Notes: generated by a model from the letters alone, not told the origin. A DNA stretch of 64,000 bases from Edwardsiella piscicida (GCF_001896205.1 NZ_MPNU01000001.1:3245992-3309991); one strand, 5' to 3'; shown: positions 18,122 through 28,847, counted from the first letter of the stretch. Numbers and translations are program-made.

Positions 18122-18561
18122 CCGAACGCGCGTCCGCCTACTTTCCCGACCCGACGGTGGTGTTTCACATCCTCAACGCCAAGTTTGTACAGCAGGCTGA
18201 AGATGACGCGGCAACGCCGCCGGCGGCGCGAGAGGTTATCTACTACAGCCTGGCCATCGGTCACCACCTGGGGGTGATCGACTGCCTGAAGCCCTACCTC
18301 TCCCTGCCCCTGAGCGACTACCGGGCGTGGATAGCGCAGCTGGAAGCCGGCGAGGCGCGGCGCAAGCTGGAAGGCGTGCTGCGCTTTGGCGAGATCGGCA
18401 TCGATATCAGCCATATTCACACGCTGGCCTGCGCGCTGGATCGGGCGCTGCCGGCGATGACGCCCCCGCAGCAGGCGTGGAGCCGCAGCCTGATCGACGC
18501 GCTGCAGCTGATCGAGAATGAACCGACAATCTATCTGATGGTGAAACGACACAATGGCTGA
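18118..18561 (+). CDS. hycH: Formate hydrogenlyase maturation protein HycH
   Basis: Needed for hydrogenase-3 large-subunit maturation; biochemical role unclear. The ATG at 18118 overlaps the hycG stop (ATGA), giving 147 aa (E. coli 136). The conserved block [16 protein letters not shown] and the pattern [27 protein letters not shown] match the family. The stop overlaps the hycI start by 8 bp. Confidence 0.93.
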   Translation: MTERASAYFPDPTVVFHILNAKFVQQAEDDAATPPAAREVIYYSLAIGHHLGVIDCLKPYLSLPLSDYRAWIAQLEAGEARRKLEGVLRFGEIGIDISHIHTLACALDRALPAMTPPQQAWSRSLIDALQLIENEPTIYLMVKRHNG

Positions 18562-19033
18562 CAATCTAATCCTGTGCGTAGGCAACAGCATGATGGGCGA
18601 CGACGGCGCCGGCCCGCTGCTGGCGGAGAAGCTGTGCGGACACCCTATCCCCGGCTGGCAGGTCATCGACGGCGGCAGCAGCCCGGAAAGCTACGCCCAC
18701 ACCGTGCGCGAACTGCGCCCGCAGAAGCTGCTGATCGTCGATGCGACGGAAATGGGGCTGGAGCCGGGCGAAATCCGCATTATCGACGAGCGCGACATCG
18801 CCGAGCTGTTTATCGTCACCACCCATAACCTGCCGTTGAGCTACCTGATAGCCCAGCTGCGCGAGGACGTGGACGATATCACCTTTATCGGGATCCAGCC
18901 GGCCATCGTGGCTTTTTACGCGCCGATGATGCAGCCGGTCAAAGAGGCGGTCGAGACGCTGTATCAGCGCCTGCACCGCTGGGGAGACGACGGCGGCATC
19001 GCACGTCTGACGGTGCCCTCAGGCGAGATCTGA
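18554..19033 (+). CDS. hycI: Hydrogenase-3 maturation endopeptidase HycI
   Basis: Nickel-dependent protease that removes the C-terminal tail of HycE after NiFe insertion. It has 159 aa (E. coli 156). Family motifs: LCVGNSMMGDDGAGPLLAE (metal-binding Asp near residue 16), VIDGGSSPE (Asp near 37-39), and TTHNLPLSYL (His near 93). Last gene of the hyc operon. Confidence 0.95.
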   Translation: MADNLILCVGNSMMGDDGAGPLLAEKLCGHPIPGWQVIDGGSSPESYAHTVRELRPQKLLIVDATEMGLEPGEIRIIDERDIAELFIVTTHNLPLSYLIAQLREDVDDITFIGIQPAIVAFYAPMMQPVKEAVETLYQRLHRWGDDGGIARLTVPSGEI

Positions 19034-19065
19034 CGCGCGGCGCCGAGCCGGGTGCCAAAATTGTG

Positions 19066-19079
19066 CGACAGTTTTGTCG
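19066..19079. promoter_or_regulatory. CGACA-N4-TGTCG dyad upstream of fdhF (candidate FhlA site)
   Basis: CGACA(19066-19070)-GTTT-TGTCG(19075-19079), centred about 100 bp upstream of the fdhF sigma54 promoter. The same dyad with a 4-bp spacer recurs at 29610-29623 upstream of the hycA sigma54 promoter, which supports a common activator, inferred to be FhlA. Confidence 0.6.
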
Positions 19080-19172
19080 AGTCCGTCGGCACTTTGATGC
19101 GGATCATCACGGGATTCCTACGCCAGCCTTTATAGTTCAGGCAATTAGGCCACCTGGCTTGATGGGAAAACC

Positions 19173-19188
19173 TGGCACGCATCATGCA
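19173..19188 (+). promoter_or_regulatory. Sigma54 promoter of fdhF
   Basis: TGGCACG-N4-ATGCA with GG at 19174-19175 and GC at 19186-19187, exactly 12 bp apart. The leader to the fdhF ATG is about 150 nt and contains an inverted repeat (CCGGACG at 19291-19297 with CGTCCGG at about 19307-19313). Confidence 0.88.
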
Positions 19189-19338
19189 TATATAATCGGG
19201 AGAGCGCGGCGGACGGCCTCTGTGCCGCCGCCCGTACATGACAGGCGGGACGCACACCGATGCGCCAAGGCTCTCTGTAGATAGTTACGCCGGACGGGTA
19301 CGCAACGTCCGGTGGTCATAAAAATAGGAGCAATGTTG

Positions 19339-21483
19339 ATGAAGAAAGTCATCACGGTCTGCCCTTATTGCGCCTCGGGTTGCAAAATCAACCTGGTGGT
19401 GGATAACGGCAGAATTATTCGTGCCGAAGGGGCGAATGGCGTGACGAACCAGGGCGAGTTGTGCCTGAAAGGGTACTACGGCTGGGATTTTATCCACGAT
19501 ACCAAAATCCTGACCCCGCGCCTGAAGTCACCGATGATCCGCCGCGAGCGCGGCGGCAAACTGGAAGCGGTTTCCTGGGACGAGGCGATCGCCTTCGCCA
19601 GCTCCCGTCTGCTGGCGGTCAAAGAGAAGTACGGCCCGGATGCCATTATGACCACCGGCTCATCGCGCGGTCCCGGCAACGAAGCCAACTACGTGATGCA
19701 AAAGTTCGCCCGCGCGGCTATCGGTACTAACAATATCGACTGCTGCGCACGCGTCTGACACGGCCCTTCGGTTGCAGGTCTGCAGCGATCGGTCGGTAAC
19801 GGCGCCATGAGCAACTCTATCGTCGAACTTGAAGATACTGACTGCATTTTTGTCTTCGGCTACAACGCCGCGGACTCTCACCCCATCGTCGCCCGTCGCA
19901 TCCTCCATGCGAAGGCGAAAGGGGCAAAAATCATTGTCTGCGATCCGCGTCGCATTGAAACCGCACGCATTGCCGACATCCACGTTCCGTTGAAAAACGG
20001 CTCTAACATTGCGTTCCTCAACGCGATGGCGCAGGTGATCATCGCTGAAAACCTGCACGATCGCGCGTTTATCGAACGGCATACCGAGGAGTTTGACACC
20101 TTCCGCGATCTGGTCGCCGCCTACACCCCGGAATCGGTTGAAGAGACCACCGGCATCAGCGCGCAGATGATCCGCGAAACGGCGCGGATGTATGCCAAGG
20201 CGCCCAGCGCCACCATCCTGTGGGGCATGGGGGTCACCCAGTTCTATCAGGGGGTGGAGACCGTACGTACCCTGACCAGCATCGCGCTGTTGACCGGCAA
20301 CCTGGGCAAGCCCCACGTCGGCGTCGGCCCGGTTCGCGGGCAAAACAACGTACAGGGCGCCTGCGATATGGGCGCGCTGCCCAACACCCTCCCCGGCTAT
20401 CAGTACGTGAATCAGCCGGGCGTACTGGAGAAGTTTGCCAAGGCCTGGGGCGTTGAAAAGCTGAACGACAAGATTGGCTACGCCCTGAGCGAGGTGCCGC
20501 ACAATATCGATCACGGCCTGATCAAGGCGCACTACGTGATGGGCGAAGATCCGCTGCAAACCGAGCCGGATCTCGCCACGATTCGCCGCACCTTCGAACA
20601 GCTCGATCTGCTGATCGTGCAGGACATCTTCATGACCAAGACCGCGGCCATCGCCGACGTGATCTTCCCGGCCACCAGCTGGGGCGAACACGAAGGGGTG
20701 TACACCTCCGCGGATCGCGGTTTCCAACGCTTCTATAAAGCGGTGGAGCCGGTGGGCGACGTGAAGCGCGACTGGGAGATCATCGGCCTGATGTCAACGG
20801 CGATGGGCTACCCGATGCGCTACAGCGATACCCAGGAGATTTGGGACGAGCTGCGCGAGCTGTGCCCGATCTACTACGGCGCCACCTACGAGAAGATGGC
20901 GGATCTGGCCTATATCCAGTGGCCGTGCCCGACGCTGGAAAGCCCCGGCACCCAGTACCTGTACCAGGGCGGCAAGTTCGACACTCCCAATGGCAAAGGC
21001 CAGTTCTTTACCTGCGAATGGCGTCCGCCGATCGATCGCGTCAGCGACGACTATCCGCTGGTGCTGGCGACGGTACGCGAAGTGGGCCATTACTCCTGTC
21101 GCTCCATGACCGGTAACTGCAAGGCGCTGGCCGCGCTGGCCGACGAGCCGGGCTATATTCAGATCAACACCGAGGACGCCAAGACCTTTGGCATCCGCGA
21201 TCAGGATCTGGTGTGGATCCGCTCGCGCCAGGGCAAGGTCATCAGCCGGGCGGCCGTCAGCGAGCGCGCCAACCGCGGGGCGGTCTATATGACCTACCAG
21301 TGGTGGATCGGCGCCTGTAACGAGCTGGTCGCGGAGAACCTGAGCCCCATTACCAAGACGCCGGAATACAAATACTGCGCGGTCACCCTGGAGGCCATCG
21401 CCGATCAGCCGGCGGCGGAAGCCTACGTGGAACGTGAGTATGACAGTATCAAGCGGCATCTGCGCGAAAGCGCAGAGGGGTAA
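19339..21483 (+). CDS. fdhF: Formate dehydrogenase H, selenocysteine-containing (FdhF)
   Basis: Mo-bis-MGD formate dehydrogenase that oxidises formate to CO2 in the formate hydrogenlyase complex. The frame contains one in-frame TGA (19756-19758) at codon 140, the position of Sec140 in E. coli, in the context DCCARV-U-HGPSVAGL; read through, it gives 714 residues (E. coli 715). N-terminal [4Fe-4S] motif CPYCASGC and CLKGYYG. Start: AGGAG at 19326-19330 is 8 nt from the ATG at 19339 and only 2 nt from the ATG at 19333, so MKKVITV is chosen. It should not be annotated as two fragments or a pseudogene. Confidence 0.97.
19756..19797 (+). other. SECIS element and Sec UGA codon of fdhF
   Basis: The 40 nt starting at the UGA are nearly identical to the E. 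coli fdhF SECIS as I recall it. They fold into a stem with an apical GGUCU loop motif (GCAGGTCTGC at about 19776-19785), the SelB-binding part; the differences seen fall in the lower stem. Confidence 0.9.
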
Positions 21484-21660
21484 CGGGCTGCGGCTCTCAA
21501 AACAATAACGCGCCTTTGAACGCCTTATCAACGGGGTGCGCGGCGGATTATCAAACTAACACGCCGCGTATCACTTTTGATAACCGTCCGGCGGGGTCAG
21601 CAGCAGCGACTCCGCCGGTGTTCCCCGGCGCGACACTATAACGATATCGGGAGTAATTGA

Positions 21661-22203
21661 ATGAATCGGTTTGTCATTGCGGACCCCAAAACATGCATCG
21701 GCTGCCGTACCTGCGAAATCGCCTGCGTCATGGCCCACCGGGAGGAGAGCGAGCTGCATAACCTCAGCCGCGATAACTTCACCCCGCGCATTCACGTCAT
21801 TAAGGGAGACAACATCAGCACGGCGATCCTGTGCCGCCAGTGTGAAGACGCCCCCTGTGCCAATGTCTGCCCCAATGGTGCCATCAGCCGCCAGCAGGAC
21901 TTCATCTGCGTTGACCAGGAAAAATGCATCGGCTGCAAGACCTGCGTGGTCGCCTGTCCTTACGGCACCATGGAGGTCGTCACCACCACGGTGACGCAGC
22001 GCTACGGCAGCAGCGGCTGTATCAGCAGCAGCAAGGCGGAGGCCAACAAGTGCGATCTGTGCAATCACCGCGCCAACGGCCCGGCCTGCGTGGAAGCCTG
22101 CCCGACCAAGGCCCTGAAGCTTATCGATCGCAACGCCATGCAGGCGCTGATCCAGGAGCGACGCCAGCGCGCCGCCTTCGATAACCTGGGCGATCTGCTG
22201 TAA
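21661..22203 (+). CDS. hydN: Ferredoxin-like electron carrier HydN
   Basis: Polyferredoxin associated with formate dehydrogenase H activity. It has 180 aa (E. coli 175) and four [4Fe-4S] motifs: CIGCRTCEIAC near residue 12, CRQCEDAPCANVCP near 57, CIGCKTCVVACP near 87, and CDLCNHRANGPACVEACP near 130. It resembles HycB at both ends but lacks the Pro-rich linker and keeps the HydN-specific VIKGDNIST. The 177-bp gap after fdhF shows no sigma54 element, so cotranscription with fdhF is likely. Confidence 0.93.
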   Translation: MNRFVIADPKTCIGCRTCEIACVMAHREESELHNLSRDNFTPRIHVIKGDNISTAILCRQCEDAPCANVCPNGAISRQQDFICVDQEKCIGCKTCVVACPYGTMEVVTTTVTQRYGSSGCISSSKAEANKCDLCNHRANGPACVEACPTKALKLIDRNAMQALIQERRQRAAFDNLGDLL

Positions 22204-22510
22204 CCGGGCATACGCCCCTCCCCACCGTTCTCGCGGGGGTCTCCCCCGCAACCGGCGCACCGCGGCAAAGCGAGAGCCAACGCTCAGATATGACATGCCG
22301 CGTTGCACGGCCCCCGGCCCATTTGCGACAATTTATTCACCGTTCGCTTTATTTAACGCGCTGCGATTTGCGTGTAGGCTGCCTGATATCAATGCGGCCT
22401 GGCGCCGCTGCCGCTAGTCTTATTCCCGGTCAACCAGCGCAGCGCCGCTATCCCCGGACAACCCAGGTATCAACGCCAGCCCCGCAGCGCGCTGGCACGG
22501 AGTTATTTTT
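22204..22510 (+). other. hydN-hypF intergenic region
   Basis: 307 bp without a supported gene. A 7-bp GC hairpin (22233-22239 with 22243-22249, 3-nt loop, no U tract) follows hydN. The 3' half carries the hypF Shine-Dalgarno (GGAG at 22499-22502). A TGGCACG at 22493-22499 lacks the matching -12 GC and is too close to the start to be a sigma54 promoter. Confidence 0.5.
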
Positions 22511-24835
22511 TTGGAACACAACGCCATCGCATTACGGATAAAAGGAAAGGTTCAGGGCGTCGGCTTTCGCCCCTATGTCTGGCAGATAGCCCAGGCGCTG
22601 GGGCTACATGGCGAGGTCAGCAACGACGCCGGCGGCGTCTGGCTGGTGGTTCGCCTGCCGGCGGATCTGGACACGCTGATCCAGCGACTGCACGCAGACT
22701 GCCCGCCGCTGGCGCATATCGATACCATCGAACGCCACCCCTGGGCAGAGACGCCCGCGGACGGTTTCCGGATCGTCGACAGCCGCCAGGGTGCCATGGA
22801 TACCCAGATCGTGCCCGACGCCGCCACCTGCCCACGGTGCCTGGCTGAGATGCGCGATCCGGCCAACCGCCGCTACGGCTACCCGTTTATCAACTGTACC
22901 CACTGCGGCCCGCGTTTTACCATCATCCGCCGTATGCCCTACGATCGCCCCTTTACCGCCATGGCCGACTTTCCGCTGTGCCCGGCCTGCGCCCGCGAGT
23001 ACCGCGATCCCGCCGACCGACGCTTTCATGCCCAGCCGACCGCCTGCGCCCTCTGCGGCCCGACGATGTGGACCTGCGGCGCCAACGGCGTCGACCGGCG
23101 CGAAGGCGAGGCGGCCTGGCAGGCCGTCACCCAGGCCCTGGATGCCGGACATATCGTCGCCGTCAAAGGGCTGGGGGGATTTCATCTGGCCTGTGACGCC
23201 GAAAACGACGCCGCCATCGCCCGCCTGCGCGAACGCAAACGGCGCCCGGGAAAACCGCTGGCGCTGATGCTGCCCGACCTGAGCTGGCTGGCGCGCTACT
23301 GCCGCACCGCGCCGGACGACGGGCTGCAGGCCCTGCTGAGCAGTCCGGCGGCGCCCATCGTCCTGATCCCCGCGTCCAGCGCCGTACCGCCGCGGGTGGC
23401 ACCCGGCCTGGATGAAGTCGGCGTCATGCTACCCAGCACGCCGCTGCACCACCTGCTGATGGCGCGGATCGGGCGACCGCTGGTGATGACCTCCGGTAAC
23501 GCCAACGGCCAACCGCCGGCGCTGGATAACGCCCAGGCGCTGACGGATCTGGTGGACATCGCCGATCTGTGGCTGCTGCACAACCGCGATATCGTCCAGC
23601 GCGCCGACGACTCGCTGGTGCGCTACGCGCCGGCGGGGAGTGAGATGCTGCGCCGGGCCCGCGGCTATGTGCCGGATACCCTTGCGCTGCCCGACTCCTT
23701 TAGCACGCTCCCAGACGTCGCCGCCGTCGGCGGCGACCTGAAAAATACCTTCTGCCTGCTGCAGCGCGGACGCGCCCTGCTCAGCCAGCATCTGGGCGAT
23801 CTGGGCGAGGCGCGCATTCAGCAGCAGTTCCTGCAGACCTGGCAGCTACTGCTGCAAACGTACCAGTTCAGCCCGCGCGCTATCGCCTGCGATCGCCACC
23901 CCGGCTACCACAGCCACAGGCTCGCGCAGCAGCAGGCCGACGCGCGCGCGCTGCCGCTGATCGCGGTGCAGCATCACCATGCACACCTGGCGGCCTGCAT
24001 GGCTGAACACGGGATTACGCCGCAGGAGACCCCGCTGATCGGCCTGGCGCTGGACGGCATCGGCTACGGTGAGTCGGGTGAATTCTGGGGCGGCGAGTGC
24101 CTGCGGGTCGACTACCGGGGGTACACCCGCCTGGGCGGGCTGCCGGCGGTGGCGCTGCCCGGCGGCGATCTGGCCGCCCGTCAGCCCTGGCGTAACCTGC
24201 TGGCCCAGCTGCTGCGCTTTGTCCCCGACTGGCAGCGTTACCCGGAAACCCAGCGGATACAGGCAAAAAACTGGCCGCTGCTGGCCCGGGCCATCGATCG
24301 CGACCTGAACTGCCCGCGCGCCTCCTCCTGCGGACGCCTGTTTGACGCGGCGGCGGCGGCGCTGGATCTCTGCCACGAGCAGATAAGCTTTGAGGGCGAG
24401 GCGGCCTGCCGTTTAGAGGCGCAGGCCTGGCAGGCTTGGCCCCAGGAGACGCCGGTCACCCTGAGCCTTGACGCGCAGGGTGAGCTGGCCATGGGCGATT
24501 TCTGGCGCGACTGGCTCGGCTGGCGGGCACCGGTGCCCCTGCGCGCGCTGGCCTTTCACCGGGCGCTGGCCGACGGTCTCGCGGCGCTGCTGCGCTACCA
24601 CGCCGAACGCGAAGGGTGCCAAACGCTGGTATTGTCCGGCGGGGTGCTGCACAATCGACTGCTGCGTCAGCTGTTGCTGGCGCGGCTGGCGGACTACCGT
24701 CTGCTGCTGCCCCTGCGCCTGCCCGCCGGAGACGGCGCGTTGGCTCTCGGTCAGGCCATCATCGCCGCTCACTGCCTAAAAGAGGCGATAGATCCCGCGC
24801 AGGCGTCATGCAGCGCCGAGGAATCGGTGAACTGA
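22511..24835 (+). CDS. hypF: Carbamoyltransferase HypF
   Basis: Transfers the carbamoyl group of carbamoyl phosphate to the C-terminal Cys of HypE, the first step in making the CN ligands of [NiFe] hydrogenases. It has 774 aa (E. coli 750). Domains in order: acylphosphatase-like ([10 protein letters not shown], residues about 12-21), two CX2C-X18-CX2C zinc fingers (CPRC...CTHC and CPAC...CALC, about 109-180), YrdC-like ([11 protein letters not shown]), and Kae1-like ([24 protein letters not shown]). The start is a TTG at 22511 with GGAG 8 nt upstream; no ATG fits as well. Confidence 0.95.
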   Translation: MEHNAIALRIKGKVQGVGFRPYVWQIAQALGLHGEVSNDAGGVWLVVRLPADLDTLIQRLHADCPPLAHIDTIERHPWAETPADGFRIVDSRQGAMDTQIVPDAATCPRCLAEMRDPANRRYGYPFINCTHCGPRFTIIRRMPYDRPFTAMADFPLCPACAREYRDPADRRFHAQPTACALCGPTMWTCGANGVDRREGEAAWQAVTQALDAGHIVAVKGLGGFHLACDAENDAAIARLRERKRRPGKPLALMLPDLSWLARYCRTAPDDGLQALLSSPAAPIVLIPASSAVPPRVAPGLDEVGVMLPSTPLHHLLMARIGRPLVMTSGNANGQPPALDNAQALTDLVDIADLWLLHNRDIVQRADDSLVRYAPAGSEMLRRARGYVPDTLALPDSFSTLPDVAAVGGDLKNTFCLLQRGRALLSQHLGDLGEARIQQQFLQTWQLLLQTYQFSPRAIACDRHPGYHSHRLAQQQADARALPLIAVQHHHAHLAACMAEHGITPQETPLIGLALDGIGYGESGEFWGGECLRVDYRGYTRLGGLPAVALPGGDLAARQPWRNLLAQLLRFVPDWQRYPETQRIQAKNWPLLARAIDRDLNCPRASSCGRLFDAAAAALDLCHEQISFEGEAACRLEAQAWQAWPQETPVTLSLDAQGELAMGDFWRDWLGWRAPVPLRALAFHRALADGLAALLRYHAEREGCQTLVLSGGVLHNRLLRQLLLARLADYRLLLPLRLPAGDGALALGQAIIAAHCLKEAIDPAQASCSAEESVN

Positions 24836-24905
24836 TGACGGTAATCAAGGTTCAGCCGTCCGCTTTCCCCGAGGATAAGCCCGGCACAACGAAAGAAGAA
24901 TGACC

Positions 24906-25247
24906 ATGCATGAATTATCCCTTTGCCAGAGCGCATTTGACATCATTGAACGCCAGGCGCGCGACAGCGGCGCCAAGCGTGTCACATCGGTCTGGCTGGA
25001 CATTGGCGCCCTCTCCTGCATTGAAGAGAGCGCATTAACCTTCTGTTTTGACATCGTCTGTCGCGGCACCCTGGCCGAGGGCTGCGCGCTGCGAATCAAC
25101 ACCGTTCCGGCCCAGGCCTGGTGCTGGAACTGCAGCCGCCCGATCACGGTAACCAGCCACGACGCGGGCTGCCCGCACTGCCAGAGCCACAATCTGCGCG
25201 TCGACGGCGGTGACAGCATGCAAATCAAACAGATTGAGATTGAGTAA
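24906..25247 (+). CDS. hypA: Hydrogenase nickel-incorporation protein HypA
   Basis: Nickel metallochaperone acting with HypB to load Ni into the hydrogenase large subunit. It has 113 aa. The start is set at 24906 (MHEL) rather than 24900 because the free N-terminal Met-His2 coordinates nickel in this family. Zinc-ribbon: CWNC near residues 72-75 and CPHC near 89-92. It lies about 70 bp past hypF, so hypF and hypABCDE probably form one operon here, unlike E. coli. Confidence 0.94.
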   Translation: MHELSLCQSAFDIIERQARDSGAKRVTSVWLDIGALSCIEESALTFCFDIVCRGTLAEGCALRINTVPAQAWCWNCSRPITVTSHDAGCPHCQSHNLRVDGGDSMQIKQIEIE

Positions 25248-25272
25248 CCCTAACGCTCAGGAGATCCCCTAT

Positions 25273-26391
25273 ATGTGTACCACCTGCGGCTGTGCAGCCG
25301 GCGAACTGCATATTGAAGGCGACGAACACCCTCACGCTCACCGTCACGACAGCGACGGTCATGCGCATCACCACGGTCACCACCATCATGGCCATCACCA
25401 TGAGAGCCAGGACGCCGCGCGCGTCGTGAATGTGCATCATCACTACCACCATAATGGCGATGTGCACCACCACTATCACTATGTCTTCGCTACGCCTGAA
25501 CAGGCACAGCAGCATGCCCATAGCCATGATAGCCACCCTGCGCATACCCACAGTCATGACCATAGCCATGACCATGACCATGACCACCATCATGACCATG
25601 CGCACGAACACGAGCATGAGCATAGCCATGCCCATCGCCATGCCGACGAGACGGCGTTCGCGCCCCACCAGCATCACGACGATCTGGACTATGGCCACGG
25701 CGAGGCGGGCGCCCACGCGCCGGGCATCAGCCAACGCCGCATGGTGCAGATCGAGCAGGACGTACTGAGCAAAAACAACGCGCTGGCCGAGCATAACCGC
25801 GAACACTTCACTCGCCAGCATATTGCCGCGCTGAATCTGGTCTCCAGCCCTGGCTCCGGTAAAACCACCCTGCTGACCGAAACCCTGAAACGCATCGCCA
25901 GCCGCTTCCCGTGCGCGGTGATCGAAGGCGATCAGCAGACCACCAACGACGCCGAACGCATTCGCGCCACCGGCGTCAGCGCGATTCAGGTCAACACCGG
26001 CAAAGGCTGCCACCTGGATGCTCAGATGGTACATGACGCCATGCACCGCCTGGCGCTGCCGGACCACAGCCTACTGTTCATTGAAAACGTCGGCAATCTG
26101 GTCTGCCCGGCCAGCTTCGATCTGGGTGAACGCCATAAAGTCGCGGTGCTGTCTGTCACCGAAGGTGAAGACAAGCCGCTGAAATATCCACATATGTTTG
26201 CAGCCTCCAGCCTGATGATCATCAATAAGATCGATCTGCTGCCCTACCTGCAGTTCGACGTCGACGCCTGCATTGCCAACGCGCGACGCATCAACCCGCA
26301 GATCCAGGTGATCCAGCTCTCCGCCACCAGCGGAGAGGGAATGGACGCCTGGCTGGCCTGGCTGGAAACCACGCTGGGAGAAAATCAATAA
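25273..26391 (+). CDS. hypB: Hydrogenase nickel-insertion GTPase HypB with long His-rich region
   Basis: GTPase that drives nickel insertion into the hydrogenase-3 large subunit. It has 372 aa against 290 in E. coli. The N-terminal CTTCGC nickel motif (residues 2-7) is followed by about 130 residues containing about 50 His, many as HHH, HDH or HEH. A standard G domain follows: P-loop [23 protein letters not shown]. The His-rich region suggests Ni storage, as in rhizobial HypB. At DNA level it is built from CATGAC/CATAGC-like short repeats (about 25340-25640), which could change length by slippage. Start: ATG at 25273 begins the MCTTCGC motif. Confidence 0.95.
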   Translation: MCTTCGCAAGELHIEGDEHPHAHRHDSDGHAHHHGHHHHGHHHESQDAARVVNVHHHYHHNGDVHHHYHYVFATPEQAQQHAHSHDSHPAHTHSHDHSHDHDHDHHHDHAHEHEHEHSHAHRHADETAFAPHQHHDDLDYGHGEAGAHAPGISQRRMVQIEQDVLSKNNALAEHNREHFTRQHIAALNLVSSPGSGKTTLLTETLKRIASRFPCAVIEGDQQTTNDAERIRATGVSAIQVNTGKGCHLDAQMVHDAMHRLALPDHSLLFIENVGNLVCPASFDLGERHKVAVLSVTEGEDKPLKYPHMFAASSLMIINKIDLLPYLQFDVDACIANARRINPQIQVIQLSATSGEGMDAWLAWLETTLGENQ

Positions 26392-26684
26392 TGTGTCTGG
26401 GAATTCCGGGAAAAGTGGTCGCCGTCGGCGACGATATCCACCAGCTGGCGCAGGTCGACGTCTGCGGCGTGAAGCGTGACGTCAACATCGCGCTGGTGTG
26501 CGAAGGCGACACCCGCGATCTGCTGGGTCAGTGGGTGCTGGTGCACGTCGGCTTTGCCATGAGCGTGCTGGACGAGCAGGAGGCGCAGGATACGCTGGAG
26601 GCGCTGAAGTCCATGGAAGCGGTAGAGGCCGACGTGGCGCACTTTATGCGCGTCGGCGCCGGCGCGGCGCGCAGCGGAGAGTGA
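26391..26684 (+). CDS. hypC: Hydrogenase assembly chaperone HypC
   Basis: Small chaperone that, with HypD, carries the Fe(CN)2CO unit and delivers it to HycE. It has 97 aa (E. coli 90). The essential Cys2 in MCLGIPGKV is present. The ATG shares its first A with the hypB stop. Confidence 0.95.
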   Translation: MCLGIPGKVVAVGDDIHQLAQVDVCGVKRDVNIALVCEGDTRDLLGQWVLVHVGFAMSVLDEQEAQDTLEALKSMEAVEADVAHFMRVGAGAARSGE

Positions 26685-26687
26685 TAA

Positions 26688-27806
26688 ATGCAGTTTGTTG
26701 ATGAATTCCGCGATCCCCAGCTGGCGGAGGCGCTGCTGGCGAAGATCCGCCAGCGCGTCAGCCAACTGCCGGCCAGCTGCCGTCTGCCGCTGCAGATCAT
26801 GGAGGTGTGCGGGGGGCATACCCACGCCATCTTCAAATTTGGCCTCGATCAGCTGCTGCCCAAAGAGATCGAATTCGTACACGGTCCGGGCTGTCCGGTC
26901 TGCGTACTGCCGATGGGGCGTATCGACCAGTGCGTGGAGATCGCCCGCCGCCCCGGCGTGGTGTTCTGCACCTTTGGTGACGCCATGCGCGTGCCGGGTC
27001 GCAGCGGCTCCCTGCTCGACGCCAAGCGTCAGGGGGCGGACGTACGCATCGTTTACTCTCCCCTCGATGCGCTGAACCTGGCGCAGCAGATGCCGGATCG
27101 CGAGGTGGTCTTCTTCGGCCTTGGCTTTGAAACCACCATGCCCAGCACCGCCGTCACCCTGCAGCAGGCTCGCGCCCAGAACGTGAAAAACTTCAGCGTC
27201 TTCTGCCAGCACATCACCATTACCCCGACGCTGCGCAGCCTGCTGCAGCAGCCCGATGTGCGCATCGATGGCTTCATTGCGCCGGGACACGTCAGCATGG
27301 TGATCGGCGCCCATCCCTACGCCTTTATCTGCGATGAGTTTCACAAGCCGCTGGTGATCACCGGCTTTGAGCCACTGGATATTCTGCAGTCTCTGGATAT
27401 GCTGCTGGCCCAGGTGTGCGAAGGACGCTGCGAGGTGGAAAACCAGTACCGCCGCATCGTACCGGACAGCGGTAATGCCCTGGCGCAGCGGGCGCTGGAT
27501 GAGGTGTTTGTCACCCGCGACAGCAGCGAATGGCGCGGACTCGGTGAAATCGCACACTCCGGGGTAGCCCTGAGCCCGGCCTACGCCGCGTTTGACGCCG
27601 AGCTGCGTTTTCACCCCCAGCGCCAGCGCGTGGCTGACGATCCGCTCGCCCGCTGCGGCGACGTGCTGACCGGCCGCTGCAAACCGGCGGAGTGCCCGCT
27701 GTTCGGCACCCGCTGTAATCCCCAGAATGCCTTTGGTGCGCTGATGGTCTCTTCGGAAGGGGCCTGCGCGGCGTTCTACCAGTATCGTCGAGGAATGGAG
27801 CAATAA
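26688..27806 (+). CDS. hypD: Hydrogenase Fe-ligand assembly protein HypD
   Basis: Iron-sulfur scaffold on which the Fe(CN)2CO centre is built with HypC and HypE. It has 372 aa (E. coli 373). Key motifs: C41 in CGGHTH, GPGCPVCVLP, TFGDAMRVPG, FGLGFETTMP, and the C-terminal cluster Cys (CGDVLTGRCKPAECPLFGTRC). It is 3 bp after hypC and 2 bp before hypE. Confidence 0.96.
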   Translation: MQFVDEFRDPQLAEALLAKIRQRVSQLPASCRLPLQIMEVCGGHTHAIFKFGLDQLLPKEIEFVHGPGCPVCVLPMGRIDQCVEIARRPGVVFCTFGDAMRVPGRSGSLLDAKRQGADVRIVYSPLDALNLAQQMPDREVVFFGLGFETTMPSTAVTLQQARAQNVKNFSVFCQHITITPTLRSLLQQPDVRIDGFIAPGHVSMVIGAHPYAFICDEFHKPLVITGFEPLDILQSLDMLLAQVCEGRCEVENQYRRIVPDSGNALAQRALDEVFVTRDSSEWRGLGEIAHSGVALSPAYAAFDAELRFHPQRQRVADDPLARCGDVLTGRCKPAECPLFGTRCNPQNAFGALMVSSEGACAAFYQYRRGMEQ

Positions 27807-27808
27807 GC

Positions 27809-28837
27809 ATGAGCAAATGGTCTGAAGACGATGTGATTACCATGGCGCACGGTAGCGGCGGCCTGGCAATGCAACAGCTGCTCGATACCCTGTTTTTACC
27901 GCTGTTTGACAATCCGGCGCTCAACGCCCGTGAAGATCAGGCGCGTCTGCCGCTGTGCGGCTTCAACCAGCTGGGCGATCGGCTGGCCTTCACTACCGAC
28001 AGCTACGTGATCGATCCTATCTTCTTCCCCGGCGGTAACATCGGTAAGCTGGCGGTCTGCGGCACGGCCAACGATCTGGCGGTCAGCGGCGCCTATCCCA
28101 AGTTTCTCTCCTGCGGCTTCATCCTGGAAGAGGGGCTGCCGCTGCGCGATCTGGAGCAGGTTGTTCAGAGCATGGCCCAGACGGCACGCGACGCCGGGAT
28201 CCAGATCGTCACCGGCGATACCAAGGTAGTGCAGCGCAGTGCGGCGGATAAGATCTTTATCAATACCGCCGGCATCGGCGCCATTCCGGCGGATATCCGC
28301 TGGGCGGCCGCCGAGATCCAGCCGGGCGATCGTCTGATCGTCAGCGGCACCCTGGGCGATCACGGCGCCACGATCCTTAATCTGCGGGAAAAGCTGGGGC
28401 TAGAGGCCGAACTGAGCAGCGACTGCGCCGTGCTGGCGCCGCTGATCGCGCCGCTGCGTAACATCCCGGGCGTACGCGCCCTACGCGATGCCACCCGCGG
28501 CGGCGTTACCGCCATTCTGCATGAGTTTGCCCAGGCCAGCGGCTGTGGCATGGATGTCGACGAGAAGTCGCTGCCGGTAAAAGACGCGGTGCGCGGGATC
28601 TGCGAACTGCTGGGGCTGGAGCCGCTCAACTTCGCGAACGAGGGCAAGCTGGTGCTGGCCGTCGCGCCCGAGGCGGAGCAGGCGGTGCTGGATTGCCTGC
28701 ATGCCCACCCGCTGGGGGCGAATGCCGCCACCATCGGCGTCGCCACCGATCGGCGTCAGGTGCGCCTGGTCGGCCTGTTCGGCGCGGCGCGTCTGCTCGA
28801 CCTGCCGCACAGCGAACCGCTGCCGCGCATCTGCTGA
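27809..28837 (+). CDS. hypE: Hydrogenase CN-ligand synthesis protein HypE
   Basis: ATP-dependent dehydratase that converts a thiocarboxamide on its C-terminal Cys into thiocyanate, the source of the CN ligands. It has 342 aa and ends PRIC, with C342 as the carbamoyl acceptor. N-terminal MAHGSGGLAMQQL and GGNIGKLAVCGTANDLAVSGA motifs of the PurM-like ATPase family are intact. Last hyp gene; a terminator follows. Confidence 0.96.
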   Translation: MSKWSEDDVITMAHGSGGLAMQQLLDTLFLPLFDNPALNAREDQARLPLCGFNQLGDRLAFTTDSYVIDPIFFPGGNIGKLAVCGTANDLAVSGAYPKFLSCGFILEEGLPLRDLEQVVQSMAQTARDAGIQIVTGDTKVVQRSAADKIFINTAGIGAIPADIRWAAAEIQPGDRLIVSGTLGDHGATILNLREKLGLEAELSSDCAVLAPLIAPLRNIPGVRALRDATRGGVTAILHEFAQASGCGMDVDEKSLPVKDAVRGICELLGLEPLNFANEGKLVLAVAPEAEQAVLDCLHAHPLGANAATIGVATDRRQVRLVGLFGAARLLDLPHSEPLPRIC

Positions 28838-28847
28838 GCGCGGATCG

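Noticed and set aside
19339..21483. Frame interrupted by TGA read as two genes or a pseudogene
   Set aside because: The stop is at the exact Sec140 position and is followed by a SECIS element; both halves are full length together.
22493..22510. TGGCACG upstream of hypF as a sigma54 promoter
   Set aside because: The -12 GC is absent at the required 12-bp offset and the site overlaps the ribosome-binding region.
25340..25640. Short repeats resembling a CRISPR or minisatellite
   Set aside because: Repeats are 3-6 bp, in frame, and encode the His-rich part of HypB; there are no spacers.
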